Below are positions 23,479-35,509 of a stretch of 64,000 nt of DNA, one piece after another. How positions within the stretch are numbered: the first letter of the stretch is position 1; every line of letters begins with the position of its first letter. The translations under genes and the position numbers were made by a program. The notes under the pieces are model-generated. The model saw nothing but the letters and a program-made list of their open reading frames with translations, did not search any database and was not told the DNA's origin. Source of the stretch: Chalara sp. BL73 (taxonomy: Eukaryota; Ascomycota; Leotiomycetes; Helotiales); NCBI GenBank assembly GCA_918026815.1, contig CAKJVC010000014.1, positions 496,001 to 560,000 of the forward strand, given 5' to 3'.

Positions 23479-26007
23479 CTGGTCTGTACTTCTTGTAGGA
23501 GTTGTTTGACTAGTTGAATGCAGATAGATCTGAAGAGAGAGTCATTAGCCAATGTCAATCCCAGCGAGGGAAGTACATATTAAAAGGCATGATGACGAAC
23601 GAGGTGAATGACGCCAATGTGTGCCTAGCGGGAGAGCACAAATACCAGTAAAAAGTGCAAGTTTAAGGTGAACAGAACATGTATCACACCTGGATTTTGT
23701 GACACTAAGTGTATAAACCGTGGTGATTCACACTAGAAAAATTCTCAGATCAGACTTCCGATCTTTTATGGTGTGAAGAAGGCTTGCGGCTGCGCAGGAT
23801 GAAGGGTATAAGTGTTTCAATGGCATCTGCGTCTATTTTTGTGTTTTTGTTTTCGTTGTTTACGTGAATATGAATGACGTGAGGCAGGGCTTGAGGGGTG
23901 TTGCACCTCCATTTGAGGCTCAAGAACAGCAGTAATCTTGCAATGTTGGATGGAAATGCTCACTTCGAACTTTGGAGAGGCAAGAGGCAAAGTATAAGAG
24001 GAGAGGAGGAAAACGTAGGGTGCGAATCCAAGTGGATCTCCACGAGGGATTGGCCTTGGTGTGGAAGGTAAGCCTGTGCGTGTATGAGGAGATGCTAGGA
24101 AAACAGAACATATTGGAAAGGATGATACCGAAATAGTCTGTACTTACAGGTTTGGTTGGTGTTTAAGGTGCCACTCGCGAACGAGAGGCAATTGATGGTC
24201 TATGGGAAGAAATGGTGGTTAGGGTTCTGTGCGTTGCAAGAGGTGAGGAAAGAACCGAGGCGTGGAGGAGAGGGTTTTTCTTTTATAAATTCTTGGATGA
24301 GCAGCCGAGGGTAGTCTCTAGAATAGGCAGTAACAACGGTAACGATGTCGTTCTTGCCGTTTAGGAAAGTGAATTGACGAAACTCGATGAAGAGACTCAC
24401 TTTTACTCGATGGTAAGGGGAAAGCGGCGCAAAGATGCCGAGGCCAACAGAAAAAAGTCGGGATAAACTGTATATGGATATGTAGAAACTAAGAATGAAA
24501 CTCGAGTTGCCATGGTGTTGATTTGCACGGTTTAGCACCTTACAACTATGACCCCGCCAAAACACAACCCAATACATGATCTATCTGGGCACGAAGAGTA
24601 GGTACGGGACAGGCAACATAAAGATTTCCGGCACGGAGCTTGACTGACTTGATGAACAAGAAGTTATTCCCTAGTGCAGCATCAAAGCGAAAGCTTGAGC
24701 CTTCATCCATATGTATAGTCCACCTAGTGTAGATTGTGTAAAACCCTCGAGCAAATTAACAACATATTCATGGCTTGGCTGATTCTGGATTCTTCCCAGT
24801 GTTTTCCGCAATCGTTTGACGATCACGACAAGAAGTGTCGCCTTTTTGTAGGAAGAATAGTCCAGCGAATTGAGACACCGATGGGGTGAACGAACCCTAG
24901 CTTCGCTTTACTGGAAAAAAGAGCTTTATGATTCCAATACTGCCATAGATAGCATCAAATTCCTTCTCACGCCGAAGTCAACAAGGAACAAAGTTCAAGC
25001 TTCTTCAGCCAGCAGCATTGTCAGCTATGCATATAATTTCATGAAGACAAGCACGAATTGAACTGAGACTAGCGCTTTCTTTAAACGGTTGGCCTTCTCC
25101 ATTTATGGAATACTTTCTATAACGGAGCAGACTTGGGGCCTCTTTGCACTAACAAAGCAACAAATCGTTGTCTTCAGATACACAAGGGCCGCCATCACTA
25201 TATTTATTGCAAGCTGAGAAAGAGGGTTCGATGGCAGCACGGGAGCTGCAGCAAGCTTCGTAAACTCCAAACCATGACTTAATTGTATGGACCCTTTCCG
25301 CGTCTCGAGACTATCCTTCTTGCCTTTCGACTACTGTCAAGTCCGTACAATATATGGGAAATGAAGCCTAAGCCGGATGGGAAGAGCTTGGCTGCAAAGA
25401 AAAGAATTATATTACTGGTTGGCTATGGGTGGTGAGAAGTAGGTGCAAGCAGTCATATCTTTCTTTCTAACCTCTTTTCATGCCAGCGATTAATTCCAGG
25501 CGCAACTGTGACTTATTACATTTTGTTAAGTGCAGAAATGGTGATCGAGTGTGTCCTCACCCCATCTTTCGGAACTGTGGTGCATGATGTACATGCAATT
25601 TGAAGGAGGATGAAAGGCAACCTAATGCCCTGAGCATCAAATAGACCTCATTCGTTCAAGCTAGCAAATACGCTCCTTTCGGAATACCTTCCTGAACAAC
25701 TCGAAGCCGAGTAGTTCCACATACAAGAGCAAATAACCAAACTTCGTCAGAATCTGTCGTTCTTTGAAATGACGGGAAGCCACGGCACTTCTTGCACTTG
25801 CAGGGGTGGGGGCTTGCTAAGTTCATGGGTGCCGGAAATCTGGAAAGTCCGGCTGTCCCCCACTCTCCCCTCATAACCCCGCGAAGTATTTACTATTGGG
25901 CATATTTACTTCCTGAAAATTATTCATATTCTAAGTTGGCTTTTGAGAATTTCTGCTCGTTTTATTCTAAGCCAATTGAAGAAATTCTATTCATTTGAGA
26001 GAAAAGT
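23479..26007. other. Long intergenic region upstream of the zinc-knuckle gene
   Basis: These 2.5 kb lie between two divergent genes. A minus-strand ORF at 24200-24577 and others are short and featureless. It may include a long, possibly spliced, 5' leader of the zinc-knuckle gene; that is inference. No RNA gene was found. Confidence 0.4.
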
Positions 26008-27512
26008 ATGGCTCCACCAGAAGGACTACCAAAGATGGAGTATCGGTTTCTGGGCCGTTCAGGATTGAAAGTCTCTGCTATATCTCTAGGAGGATGGTTG
26101 ACATATGGCGGACATGTTGAGAATGGTATGTGAATGGTATAGAAGTGAACGTGCCCAACTAATGTTCATCAGACAACACTTTTGCCTGTATGAAAGCTGC
26201 CTATGATGTAGGAATAAACTTCTTCGATTGCGCAGAAGGTATGTAATGGCATTCTTAGGACCGACTTCTGCTCTGGGAATGTTTGATATAAGAGCTCCTC
26301 CTCAACTCCTTCTATTTTGAGAGCCTTTTCATTTCCAAGATATCTCAAGTATCTTGTAAATGCTTTCCGCAGCTGACACCATTCTGCTATGGCATAGGAT
26401 ACTCCAGTGGCGAGAGCGAGAGGGTGATGGGCCAAGCCATTAAAAAGTTCGCATGGAAAAGAAACGATTTGGTTATCTCCACGAAGGTGTGTATCGTGGT
26501 AGGCCATTCGACTAGGCGGCGCATTTTCTGATCGATCCTAGATATACTGGGGAGGTGCCAATGGTGAAAATCCAGTCAACAACGTAGGCCTCTCAAGAAA
26601 GCATATTGTTGAAGGCGTAAATGCTTCTCTTGAACGACTTGGTCTCGAGTATGTCGATTTAATCTATGGTCAGTCAGTTTCTGTATTGCTCCTTTCTAAA
26701 TTGAACCAACATGTTCCTACACAAGTTTAATTGAAGAAGAGGAAGAAAGAATACATGTTGAAGGCAAGCTAACTTAAGAGTATCACCGTAGCTCATAGGC
26801 CTGATCGAAATACACCCATAGAAGAGACCGTTCGTGCCTTCAATCATATCATAGATACCGGCAAGGCCTTCTATTGGGGAACTTCGGAGTGGAGTGCCGA
26901 AGAACTTGCAACTGCATGGAGATATGCAGACAAACTAGGGCTCATCGGTCCACTCAGTAAGTGATTTTCAAAGCTCAATGCCCGTTTTGAGGACTGGAAA
27001 AAGCACTATCAATGGCTAACCTTTTTTCTCCAGTGGAGCAACCGCAATACAACATGCTTGCTCGAGAAAAGGTTGAAAAGGAATACGAGCGTCTCTACGA
27101 AGAAGTAGGGCTTGGACTTACCATCTGGAGTCCCCTCAAAGTAGGTCTCTTGACAGGGAAGTACAACGATGGAATCCCAGCAGACTCGAGGCTGGGAACC
27201 AGCCAAGATCCAATTATAAAGAACATGAACAAGAACTACGAAGACGGGAACTGGAAGAAGGATATCGAGACTGTCAAACAGCTAAAACCAATAGCAGACA
27301 CACTCGGCATCACGCAAGCTAACCTGGCTTATGCTTGGGTGTTGAAGAACAAGAATGTCAGCAGTGCGATCACAGGCGCGAGCCGACCGGAGCAGGTGTA
27401 TGAATCTGTGAAGGCATTAGATGCTGTAGAGAAGTTGACTCCAGAGATCTTGAAGGAGATTGATGATATCCTTGGGAACAAGCCTGCTGCCACAATTCGA
27501 AGGTTTGGGTAG
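26008..27512 (+). CDS. Aldo/keto reductase, voltage-gated K+ channel beta-subunit type (AKR6)
   Basis: Six exons, 26008-26125, 26173-26238, 26398-26486, 26542-26668, 26792-26956 and 27034-27512, sum to 1044 nt and 347 residues. The protein starts [21 protein letters not shown]. The catalytic tetrad of the family is visible: Asp in NFFDCAEGY, Tyr in EGYSSGESE, Lys in VISTKIYWGG and His in DLIYAHRPD. The NADPH-binding end is seen in [13 protein letters not shown] and [12 protein letters not shown]. Family knowledge: AKR6 enzymes reduce aldehydes with NADPH; animal members also bind potassium channels. No partner channel lies nearby. The length is normal for fungal members. Splice sites are all GT-AG. 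Confidence 0.93.
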
Positions 27513-27768
27513 GAGAGTCTAAAGATCCACAACGAGAAACCGTGAATATTCTGAACGGCTGCAGCCTCGAGGCTGTCTACTCTGTCGTGTAACCAGCATG
27601 GTTTGTAGTGTGACTATAGAAAACATGGCATGGGAAATTCTGAGTCATTTTGATTAGGATCCACAGCAGCAAGCAATATGGTTTTGTTCATGTTCATTGT
27701 TGATTTCATTCAGGGGTCAAATCGAACGAAAACTTGGTATCCTCCGTTTAGTAATCTTTTCTTTCGTT

Positions 27769-28467
27769 TCATGTAGGAGCTACAACCACTCTTTCAGGTC
27801 TCCTCAAATCACGATCATCACCTACTCCAACAACAGTAGTTTCCTGGTGCTCTGCACGCTCATTAGGCTCGTCGTTTGAGCGTTCCGAGTCCCTTTCGGC
27901 AAAATATCTGGAGCACAGTGGTACACTCTCTGGCCATTGCGTCCTGACGCTTGGGGGCTTTGACCCAGGAGCATAAGGTGGTGGGGCCTCTCCTCTCTCA
28001 TCCAAACCCTCTGCCGTCCTGATCGTACTTCTACTCCTTTCTGCCCTGCCAACACCCAACCGGGTTCGCCAACTTTCCACATCCCTTTCCAAAGCATGTT
28101 GTCCGCCGTTTTGATGCTGCATCATTCTTTTCTTCTTTAGCCGACTTATGAAAAGAGCCGTTCCGCAGAGCAATATGGCGATAATAGCTACAATGAGGAA
28201 GTAAAAGTTGAAATTTGGCGAGGTTGGCAGCCTATCGCTGGAAGGGATTTCTGCGGAGCTAGGAGGCGCTTCATTGAGTGGTAAACGTATAGATGTATTG
28301 AAATTTGTAGGTTGCAGATTCGTAATTTTGAGTTCTGGTGTAGAAGAGACAGGTAGGATGAAGAAAAAGGATACCATTACTGTTGCACTTGAACCTAGGT
28401 ATCTTGTGCGATAGCAAATCCTCTTTTGCTGGAGAAATAACCCCATAATGCTTTTGCTTCTGCCCAT
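27769..28467 (-). CDS. Single-pass membrane protein with a PPPY motif, unknown function
   Basis: One exon of 232 codons from ATG 28467. The first 25 residues are basic (GRSKSIMGLFLQQKR), a hydrophobic stretch follows (VMVSFFFILPVS) that may be a signal anchor or signal peptide, and a Ser/Pro/Thr-rich segment leads to a clear membrane helix (FYFLIVAIIAILLCGTALFIS) followed by the stop-transfer sequence RLKKKR. The tail of about 110 residues is polar and charged, with PPPYAP, a WW-domain ligand of the PPxY type that can recruit Nedd4/Rsp5-class ubiquitin ligases. This layout (outside Ser-rich region, one helix, cytosolic tail) recalls fungal wall-sensor-like proteins, but no cysteine-rich WSC domain is present and I do not name a family. 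Confidence 0.65.
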   Translation of the reverse strand: MGRSKSIMGLFLQQKRICYRTRYLGSSATVMVSFFFILPVSSTPELKITNLQPTNFNTSIRLPLNEAPPSSAEIPSSDRLPTSPNFNFYFLIVAIIAILLCGTALFISRLKKKRMMQHQNGGQHALERDVESWRTRLGVGRAERSRSTIRTAEGLDERGEAPPPYAPGSKPPSVRTQWPESVPLCSRYFAERDSERSNDEPNERAEHQETTVVGVGDDRDLRRPERVVVAPT

Positions 28468-29312
28468 GTGAGGAAAGGAGTGAGGCGTAAAATTGGATAT
28501 GTAGTGCGAAGGAGGAATAAAGGGATTGGTCTCTCGGGGCCATTCTGCCCTCGATTATCCAAGCATTCCTGAGATATTTATTCTCTAATAAGAATTTAAG
28601 GCATATGAAATTGGATCTCGGTTTAGAGAAGGCTATACAAGCATGTACAAGTGAAAGAAAGGAAGTCATGACTTGTATGGTCCTTCTTTGACTGGTCCAT
28701 CGCAGGACCTTCAACAAATGTCAGAATATTTCGAGCAACCCATTTCAAAACTTCTTGCTTAGGCTTTTTAAAAAGTGAATGGCAATTTGAAAGGCGTCAA
28801 ATGGTTCAAACAAATATCCGTGGCTCAGTCAGATAATTATCTTGCCTACGAATACAACCATGCATTTTCAGCAACACATAAAAATCACACTGTTTGCGGT
28901 CCTTCTGATATTGATTCTTTCTTAGGCATGATGGTATTTGATTATTCCAGTCGATGCAACTGTCTAATTTCGTTTGTAGTATTAAATTGCCATTGCCATA
29001 AGTAAGAAGAGAGATCACTACAAACTTCACTTAGGCCAAGCGTCAGAACATAATGTACAAAAATGCCCCCGTTTTCAAGACCAATTTATGCCAACGATCC
29101 AGAGTTGTTCCATAGCGCAGCTTCATGCTGACCCGAGAAAGAATTTTCCATATACGCTAGCTACGGCAAAAATGAACATCATATGAACACTTGCCAACCA
29201 GACATGACAAGATGGATGGTGATCAAACCAAATATGTAGCTAGACGAGGTATTGGTTGTTTTTGGACTCCTGTATCTTACAACAGCTTTGAATCTACTTA
29301 TACATGTATATT
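28468..29312. other. Intergenic region between two minus-strand genes
   Basis: It contains the promoter of the membrane protein gene and the 3' end of MRPL16. ORFs at 28775-29030 on either strand are short and lack any domain. No RNA gene is seen. Confidence 0.45.
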
Positions 29313-30161
29313 TTACGCCCCTGCAGAAACGGCTGGAGGCATCGTCGTCTCGGAAGGTGGAAGTGATGAACCCAGCGGAATCTTCCTCCTAGGCCTCTTT
29401 AATTCTTCCATTGTGATGCCATCCATCTTTGTGATTCCAACAACTGGAGGATCTCCTTTCTTCACAAACTCATACATGCCTACAAATTCATATAATTAGC
29501 AACAAACTCTAAACATAATGTAAGAGTGTCTCACCAGGCATCTTGTTTCCAGCAATCCGGAAAGCATCCCGTACAACCTGTTCATGTATGTTTCCCCTCA
29601 CCTCAAAAATCACCTTGCTTACAGCAATTCTGGACGCCCAATGATCAAAGGTCCCCTTTCCCTTTCCCATACGGACCTATAAACCGGTCAATCTTGCACA
29701 TCCATGTATCCCAAGTATTCACGTACTTCATTACCACTACTGTACACACCAATACTGGCGCACACCCTCTTGTATAGTCTGTATTTCATTCCTTTTAACC
29801 GAATCTTGATTGCATCCTCCCCATTTTTCAATTGGGCCGCGCTAATTCGACGATGGTGGTCACACATCCGCATACCAAAGTCACCCCAGACTAATGTGGT
29901 TCCTCTTGCTGAGCCGCCAGTAGGGACGCGCGGGCGGCCTTTTCTAGACCTCTTCTTTTCAGGCATTGTTGGTAAGAGCCATGTTCCAGCCTTGGTAGGT
30001 GTGCTTGAAAATGGTCTGCAGATGAAAGGTATCGCAAATCTGGAAACTGTTGTTCTATTTGTTGACTGCGAAGAGATGGATCCCAGTGGGCGTAAAGGTG
30101 TCGATGCTATTGATAACCTCTCAAATTGAGCCGCAATGCTCGATATACCTCGCGAAGTCAT
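29313..30161 (-). CDS. MRPL16: Mitochondrial large-subunit ribosomal protein L16 (uL16m)
   Basis: Three exons, 30161-29727, 29676-29535 and 29479-29313, give 744 nt and 247 residues. The N-terminus MTSRGISSIAAQFERLS is Arg/Ser-rich and lacks acids, a good mitochondrial presequence; an upstream in-frame ATG at 30206 would add 15 residues without this character, so I prefer 30161. The L16 core follows: KKRSRKGRPRVPTGGSARGT, LVWGDFGMRMCDHHRR, AAQLKNGEDAIKIRLKGM, then across the first junction GNEVRMGKGKGTFDHWASRI and FEVRGNIHEQVVRDAFRIAG. The protein binds 21S/23S-type rRNA near the peptidyl-transferase centre of the mitochondrial ribosome. Its start is 306 bp from RFC1 and divergent from it. 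Confidence 0.93.
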
Positions 30162-30467
30162 GGCGGTATTGATTATCACTCCGACATCAAAATTGGTCAG
30201 GTCCAAATTGTTGAAGCTCTACTTAAAGGAAGCCTGAGGTTGCGGCCGCCAAGCAAAGGGTCATCTATTACGTGTGACTTTAGCGACCACCGTGGAATAT
30301 TCAGGCGCGACCGCGTTAAAAAAGCGCGTCACCAACACTGACCTTAGTCGAACTTGTGTGACAAAATGGTTAACAGTTGATGTGATTGTGAGTCGTTGGA
30401 ACCTCTACGATTGGAAGAACTTACTGCCTTTGAATTCCACTGTTTTCAGCGTTCCGTCCGAAATATC
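30162..30467. promoter_or_regulatory. Shared promoter of MRPL16 and RFC1
   Basis: A 306-bp gap separates two divergent start codons. A GC-rich word (gcggccgc) lies at about 30242. No TATA box was recognised. Shared control is inferred from layout. Confidence 0.45.
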
Positions 30468-33400
30468 ATGCCTCCTAAGGATAAGGACACCCCGAAGGGT
30501 CGAGATATTAGAAGTTTCTTTGGCGGAAAGCCAACAGCAACTCCTATCAGGGAAAAGGAGACTAAGAAAGAGGATGAATCCAAGAAAAGGAGAGCTAGTA
30601 AGCTTTGCCCCGCCAAAGATACCTATATAGAAGACTAATCAGCTTTAGAAAGCCGTAAAATAATTGATGATAGTGATGACGAGGATGATGTGCCAGTGTG
30701 AGTTTTAGAAAGCATGAAGGGAGGAAGGTGCATTACTAAAATGCGGCAGGCCCAAAAAATCAACTCCAAAGCCGGCATCAAAGAAAGTGGTGTACGTGAA
30801 GCAAATCCTATTAAATAGCTGAGTCCTAATACGGAGTCTTAGAAAAAAAGAGTCTCCTAAGGGAGAGGAGACTTCTACTGCAGATTACTTTGCTTCTAGC
30901 AATAAGTCCAAAGTGTCAAAAGCTACGCCGACGAAATCAAAATCTCAATCTGCTGCGGAAACGAATGGCAGATCTTCTGCCCGCAAGAAGACCACCATCT
31001 CATATCCCAAGTTACCTGATAATGACGATGCTGAAGCCTTTATGGAAGATGATAAGGATGCTGGAGATGACATTTTCGCAGCCGATATCAGAAAGGGCAA
31101 GCGGGACAACGATGACTATGTCGAGATTGATAGTGATGTAGAGGAACTTCTAAAACCGAAGAAGACTATCGAGAAGAAGAAGACTGCATCTCATTCTAAA
31201 AAGAATGAAGATGTCGAGATGAAGGACATTGATGACTCGGACGATGATGACTTTATGGTAGTTGAAAAGCCGAAAGCTTCCACCTCTGTTAAGAAGCGTA
31301 AGTCTGTGGAGTTGACCTCTAATTCCGAAGACGATGAAGTCGTTTCATCTGCAAAAACAAAATCAACCAAACCACCTCCAGCAAAGAGACAGCGTGCCCC
31401 TCCCAAGAAGAAAGAGATTGTAGCCGAAAGCTCTTCTGTTCAAGCTATTCTGGACAGCATTCCCACCGTTCGAGCACCGACTCCACCTCCTAAAGATCCC
31501 AATGCCAAATTCGATTGGAGAAAATCAGCAGCTGGAGGAGGGAATGCCGCCGCAGTGCCACCTGCAGCAGGCACAGTCGACATTCCAGTAGGTGCCGAAA
31601 ACTGCTTGACTGGACTTACGTTTGTGTTTACTGGTATACTGCAAACCTTGTCGAGAGAAGAAGGTCAGGAACTAGTCAAACGTTATGGAGGCAAAGTAAC
31701 TGGCGCACCGAGTAAGAAGACTAGTTTCGTTGTTCTTGGAGAGGATGCTGGCCCTTCGAAACTCAGAAAAATCGAGGATTTTGGTATCACGACCATCAAT
31801 GAAGTGGGTTTGTTCCAGCTGATTAGAATATTGCCCGCGAATGGTGGAGATGGCAAGGCTGCTGAGAAGAACAATGAGAAGAAGAAAGCCGAGGAAGAAA
31901 AGATCAAGAAGGCCGCCGAGGAAATGGAGAAGGAAGAAAAGAGAAAAGCCTTGGAGCTCGAGAAGGCAGAGAAGGAGAGACAAAAACAAGCTACAGCACA
32001 GGGAAAGACCCTACACACTACGCCAACTCGCAAGACTGACACGAGCTCTCAACTATGGACCAGCAAATACGCCCCAACCTCAATGGCTCAAATTTGTGGT
32101 AATAAAGGCCAAGTCGAAAAGATACAAAACTGGCTGAAAGGATGGCAGAAGGCTCACAAATATAATTTTCAAATGAAAGGAGCAGATGGAACGGGCGGTT
32201 ATCGAGCAATAATTATCCATGGCCCGCCTGGAATCGGCAAGACAACCGCCGCGCATCTTGCTGCCAAACTTGCGGGCTACGATGTTATTGAAAGCAATGC
32301 CAGTGATACCAGAAGCAAGAAACTTGTGGAGACTGGATTGGGTGAAGTCCTAGATAATAGATCTTTGCTGGGATATTTTGCGGGAGATGGGAAAGATGTC
32401 AACCAGCAAAAGCAAAATATAGTTCTCATCATGGACGAGGTTGACGGTATGTCTGCGGGAGACAGAGGTGGTGTCGGTGCTCTGGCTAAGATTTGCAAGA
32501 CGACTCATATACCCTTGATCCTTATCTGCAATGAACGCAAGATTCCGAAGATGAAGCCTTTCGACTTCGTCACGTTAGATATTCCTTTCAGAAGGCCCAC
32601 GGTCGAAATGATTCGCTCCCGCATTGCTACGATCTGCCATCGGGAGGGCCTTAAGCTACCCATGCCCGTGATCGATGCTCTTATTGAAGGAAGTAATAAA
32701 GATATCCGCCAAATAATTAATATGATATCTACCGCGAAGCTAGATCAAACTGCCATGGATTTTGATCAAAGCAAGTCCATGTCGAAAGCTTGGGAAAAGC
32801 ATGTGGTTCTGAAGCCTTGGGACATAACTCACAAATTGCTTGGTAGCGGTTTGTTTGCTCCAAGTAGCAAGGCCACCCTCAACGACAAGATTGAACTCTA
32901 CTTTAATGATCACGAGTTCACACCATTGATGATCCAAGAGAACTACCTTAGCACAAAGCCAGCTTTAATTAGTAGTAATGTACGAAATGAGAGAGAGGCG
33001 AGGCTTAGTGCTTTGCAACTCGTCGACCAGGCAGCCGAGAGTATCAGCGATGGAGATCTGGTTGATCGTATGATTCATGGCTCGCAACAGCAATGGAGTC
33101 TCATGCCGACTCATGCAGTCTTCAGTAGCGTGCGGCCTGCTAGTTTTGTCTATGGCATGATGGGTGGACAAGCGCAATTCACGAAGTGGTTGGGTAACAA
33201 TAGCAAGTTCGGCAAGCTCAGTCGATACGTGAAGGAGATCCAGTCTCATATGCGGCTTCGAAGCTCTGGCGATCGCCATGAGATTCGTCAACAATATCTT
33301 CCGGTGTTGTGGACGCAGCTTATTAAGCGGCTTGATCTTGAAGGTAAAGAGTCTGTAGACGAGGTCATTGAACTCATGGATAGTTATTTCTTGACCAGAG

Positions 33401-33889
33401 ATGACTTTGATTATATTTTGGAGCTTGGATTAGGACCTCAAGATGAAAGCAATGTCAAGATCGAGTCGCAGACGAAGGCCGCGTTTACGAGATTGTAAGT
33501 GATTGTTGCAAATGATATTTGGCCTCTATACTGACATTCTTAGGTACAATGGCGCCTCACATCCACTACCCTTCATGAAGGCCAGTGCCATTGTAGCTCC
33601 TGCGAAGACTGCAAAGGTCGCGCCGGATCTTGAAGAGGCATTCGAGGAAGAAGATGAAGAAGAGGTCATCGCCGAACCCAAAGCTGATGACGACGAAGAG
33701 GAGAATGATCTAAAAAAAGACAAGTATATTAAGCAGCCAAAGGCGAAGAAGGCTTCTGCTAAGAAGAAATCTGCATCCAAGAAGGCAGCCAAGGATGAGG
33801 ATGATGAAGAGGATGAGGATGGGGATGAAGATGTTAAGCCCAAGAAGGGAAAAGCGAAGGCTAAGCCTAAAGGCAAGGGAAAGAAGTGA
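30468..33889 (+). CDS. RFC1: Replication factor C large subunit, RFC1
   Basis: Five exons, 30468-30597, 30649-30697, 30750-30791, 30843-33494 and 33544-33889, total 3219 nt and 1072 residues. The N-terminus MPPKDKDTPKGRDIRSFFGG contains an IRSFF element like a PCNA-interacting box. A BRCT domain follows (GLTFVFTGILQTLSREEGQE and TSFVVLGEDAGPSKL). The AAA+ ATPase has Walker A HGPPGIGKTTAAHLAAKL, Walker B LIMDEVDGMSAGDRGG and sensor-1 LILICNER. The RFC1 C-terminal collar domain comes next, and the last 120 residues are alternating acidic and Lys-rich. RFC1 is the large ATPase of the clamp loader that opens PCNA and loads it at primer ends in the nucleus. The third donor is GTACGT at 30792; the GTGTAC two bases earlier breaks the frame. 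Confidence 0.95.
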
Positions 33890-34615
33890 TGGGAATGAAT
33901 TTTTTATGATCGGGATATCTGGTAGGAGAATTCGGCAAGTTAGTGTTATTGTAGGGATATCAACTTCAGATCTGGCCGCAGAGCTTTAGCACCAATATAT
34001 GGAAGGTAGGGATGCATTTAAATAGGAACAACCCAACAGGTATTTTGAGCACAATTCATGTCTCTACCTTACACGAGTAACAGGACCACTTAGTGCTAGT
34101 ACACTTAAGCGAATCTGTAAGTAAGCCACTTTGTATAGTTGAGGAGGATGTGTGAAGGATAGCTCGCAACATCAAATTAAAAATAATAGAATCAAAACAG
34201 GGCGGACTTGGACACACCCTTCTTCATCCTTGCTTACACGAAGATTGGAGCTAGATATCGAGCTGGGAAAAACGATGTAGCCAAGGCCGTGCAAGGTGCG
34301 ACACTTACCTTAAGTACTCTCAGTATTGCATGGAGGCCACTAACTACTTCAATATTGGAAAATATGTCAAGGATTTGAGAGCAAAGTTTGTTCAGTTATG
34401 AATCACTGAGTGTTCTTCTAGCTGCAACATGCATTGGTGATCGAAGACCACGACTGGAGCAGGACATGAGAGATTCCGGAAATAGCTCATATTCGGGGTC
34501 CAGAGCTATAATCCTCTCAGTTTCTTCAAGCGGACTCATATCGGAAGCGCATCGAGAGTAAACTCAGATAGGAACTTGTCCTATTATCTTTATATCATAT
34601 CATATACATACACAA
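33890..34615. other. Convergent intergenic region
   Basis: RFC1 ends on the plus strand and the isomerase gene ends on the minus strand, so this holds two 3' ends. Low-complexity AT runs occur near 34580-34615. No gene is seen. Confidence 0.45.
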
Positions 34616-35509
34616 TTATAACTTCTCAAACCTCGGCTTCGTCCTCTTCAACCCCGAAAATATCGCCCTCTCCACATCGCTCGTCTGAATCGCAGCCGAG
34701 TTCCACACCCCGGTATACCGCAAGCTGTCCGCCACCGTATGATCCCTGGCATGGTTCAACAGCTCCTTGGTGCCCTGTACCGCCATCGGACTCTTCGTGG
34801 CTAGCAGCTCTCCAAATTTCAACGCCGCCTCGACGGTCTTCTCCTTGGTCTCGTGTACCTCGCTCACAAAGCCTACTCGATGTGCTTCCTCGGCCCCGAA
34901 TACCCTTGCGGACAGCGCGACCTCTTTCACCCAGGAGAAGCTGCCTACGACCTTCGGCAGGCGCGTTAGCGTACCGATGTCTGCCGCAATCCCAATGTCT
35001 ACTTCTTTCACGGAGAACTTGGCGTCTGCTGCGCAGAATCTGACGTCCGCGCACGTAGAAATGTCGAGCCCTAACCCGAATGCGAAGCCGTGCATGGCGC
35101 AGATGACCGCTACACGAAGCCTCGTTAGCTATTCTCCAATGAAGCGGTAAAACGGAGCGGATAGCTTACGTTTTTCGCACTTCTCTACGCTGCTAATGCA
35201 TTCTTGAAACTCGGCAATATGGCGCTTGATCGTAACGGCCTGCCGTGCCGGGTCGGTAATGTTCTTCCCTGGGCCAGCTGGGCCTTGACTCGCTTTCTCG
35301 ACATCCAGACCTGCCGTGAACGCTTTTGCGCCTGCGCCGGAGAGCACGATGGCGCGCACATCTGAATTTGTGGAGAGGGTGTCGAAAATGGTCTTGAGTT
35401 CAAGCCACATTGCTTCGAAGAAGGCATTGTATTTCGCCGGCCGGTTGATCTGGACGTGCGCAACGAAGGGGATCGGGATGTCGACCAGAAAGTATTCGTA
35501 CGTAGACAT
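34616..35509 (-). CDS. Enoyl-CoA hydratase/isomerase, dienoyl-CoA isomerase-like
   Basis: Two exons, 35509-35170 and 35109-34616, give 834 nt and 277 residues. The crotonase fold is plain: INRPAKYNAF, the first oxyanion strand AIVLSGAGAKAFTAGLDVEK, then across the junction CEKPVICAMHGFAFGLGLDI (second oxyanion residues), CADVRFCAADAKFSVKEVDIG and IGTLTRLPKVVG. In family members the Glu/Asp of VKEVDIGIAADIG are the acid/base residues expected of delta(3,5)-delta(2,4)-dienoyl-CoA isomerases (ECH1/Dci1 type), which act on unsaturated fatty acids. The C-terminus RFEKL resembles, but is not, a canonical PTS1 (EKL). A peroxisomal or mitochondrial place is therefore open. Coding GC is high compared with flanking sequence. 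Confidence 0.9.

Noticed and set aside
24200..24577. 125-codon minus-strand ORF upstream of the zinc-knuckle gene
   Set aside because: No domain, no splice partner and no conserved motif; probably leader or intergenic DNA.
34626..35054. 142-codon minus-strand ORF inside the isomerase gene, in another frame
   Set aside because: It overlaps a clear crotonase frame and is rich in Arg/Gly as expected for a shifted high-GC frame.
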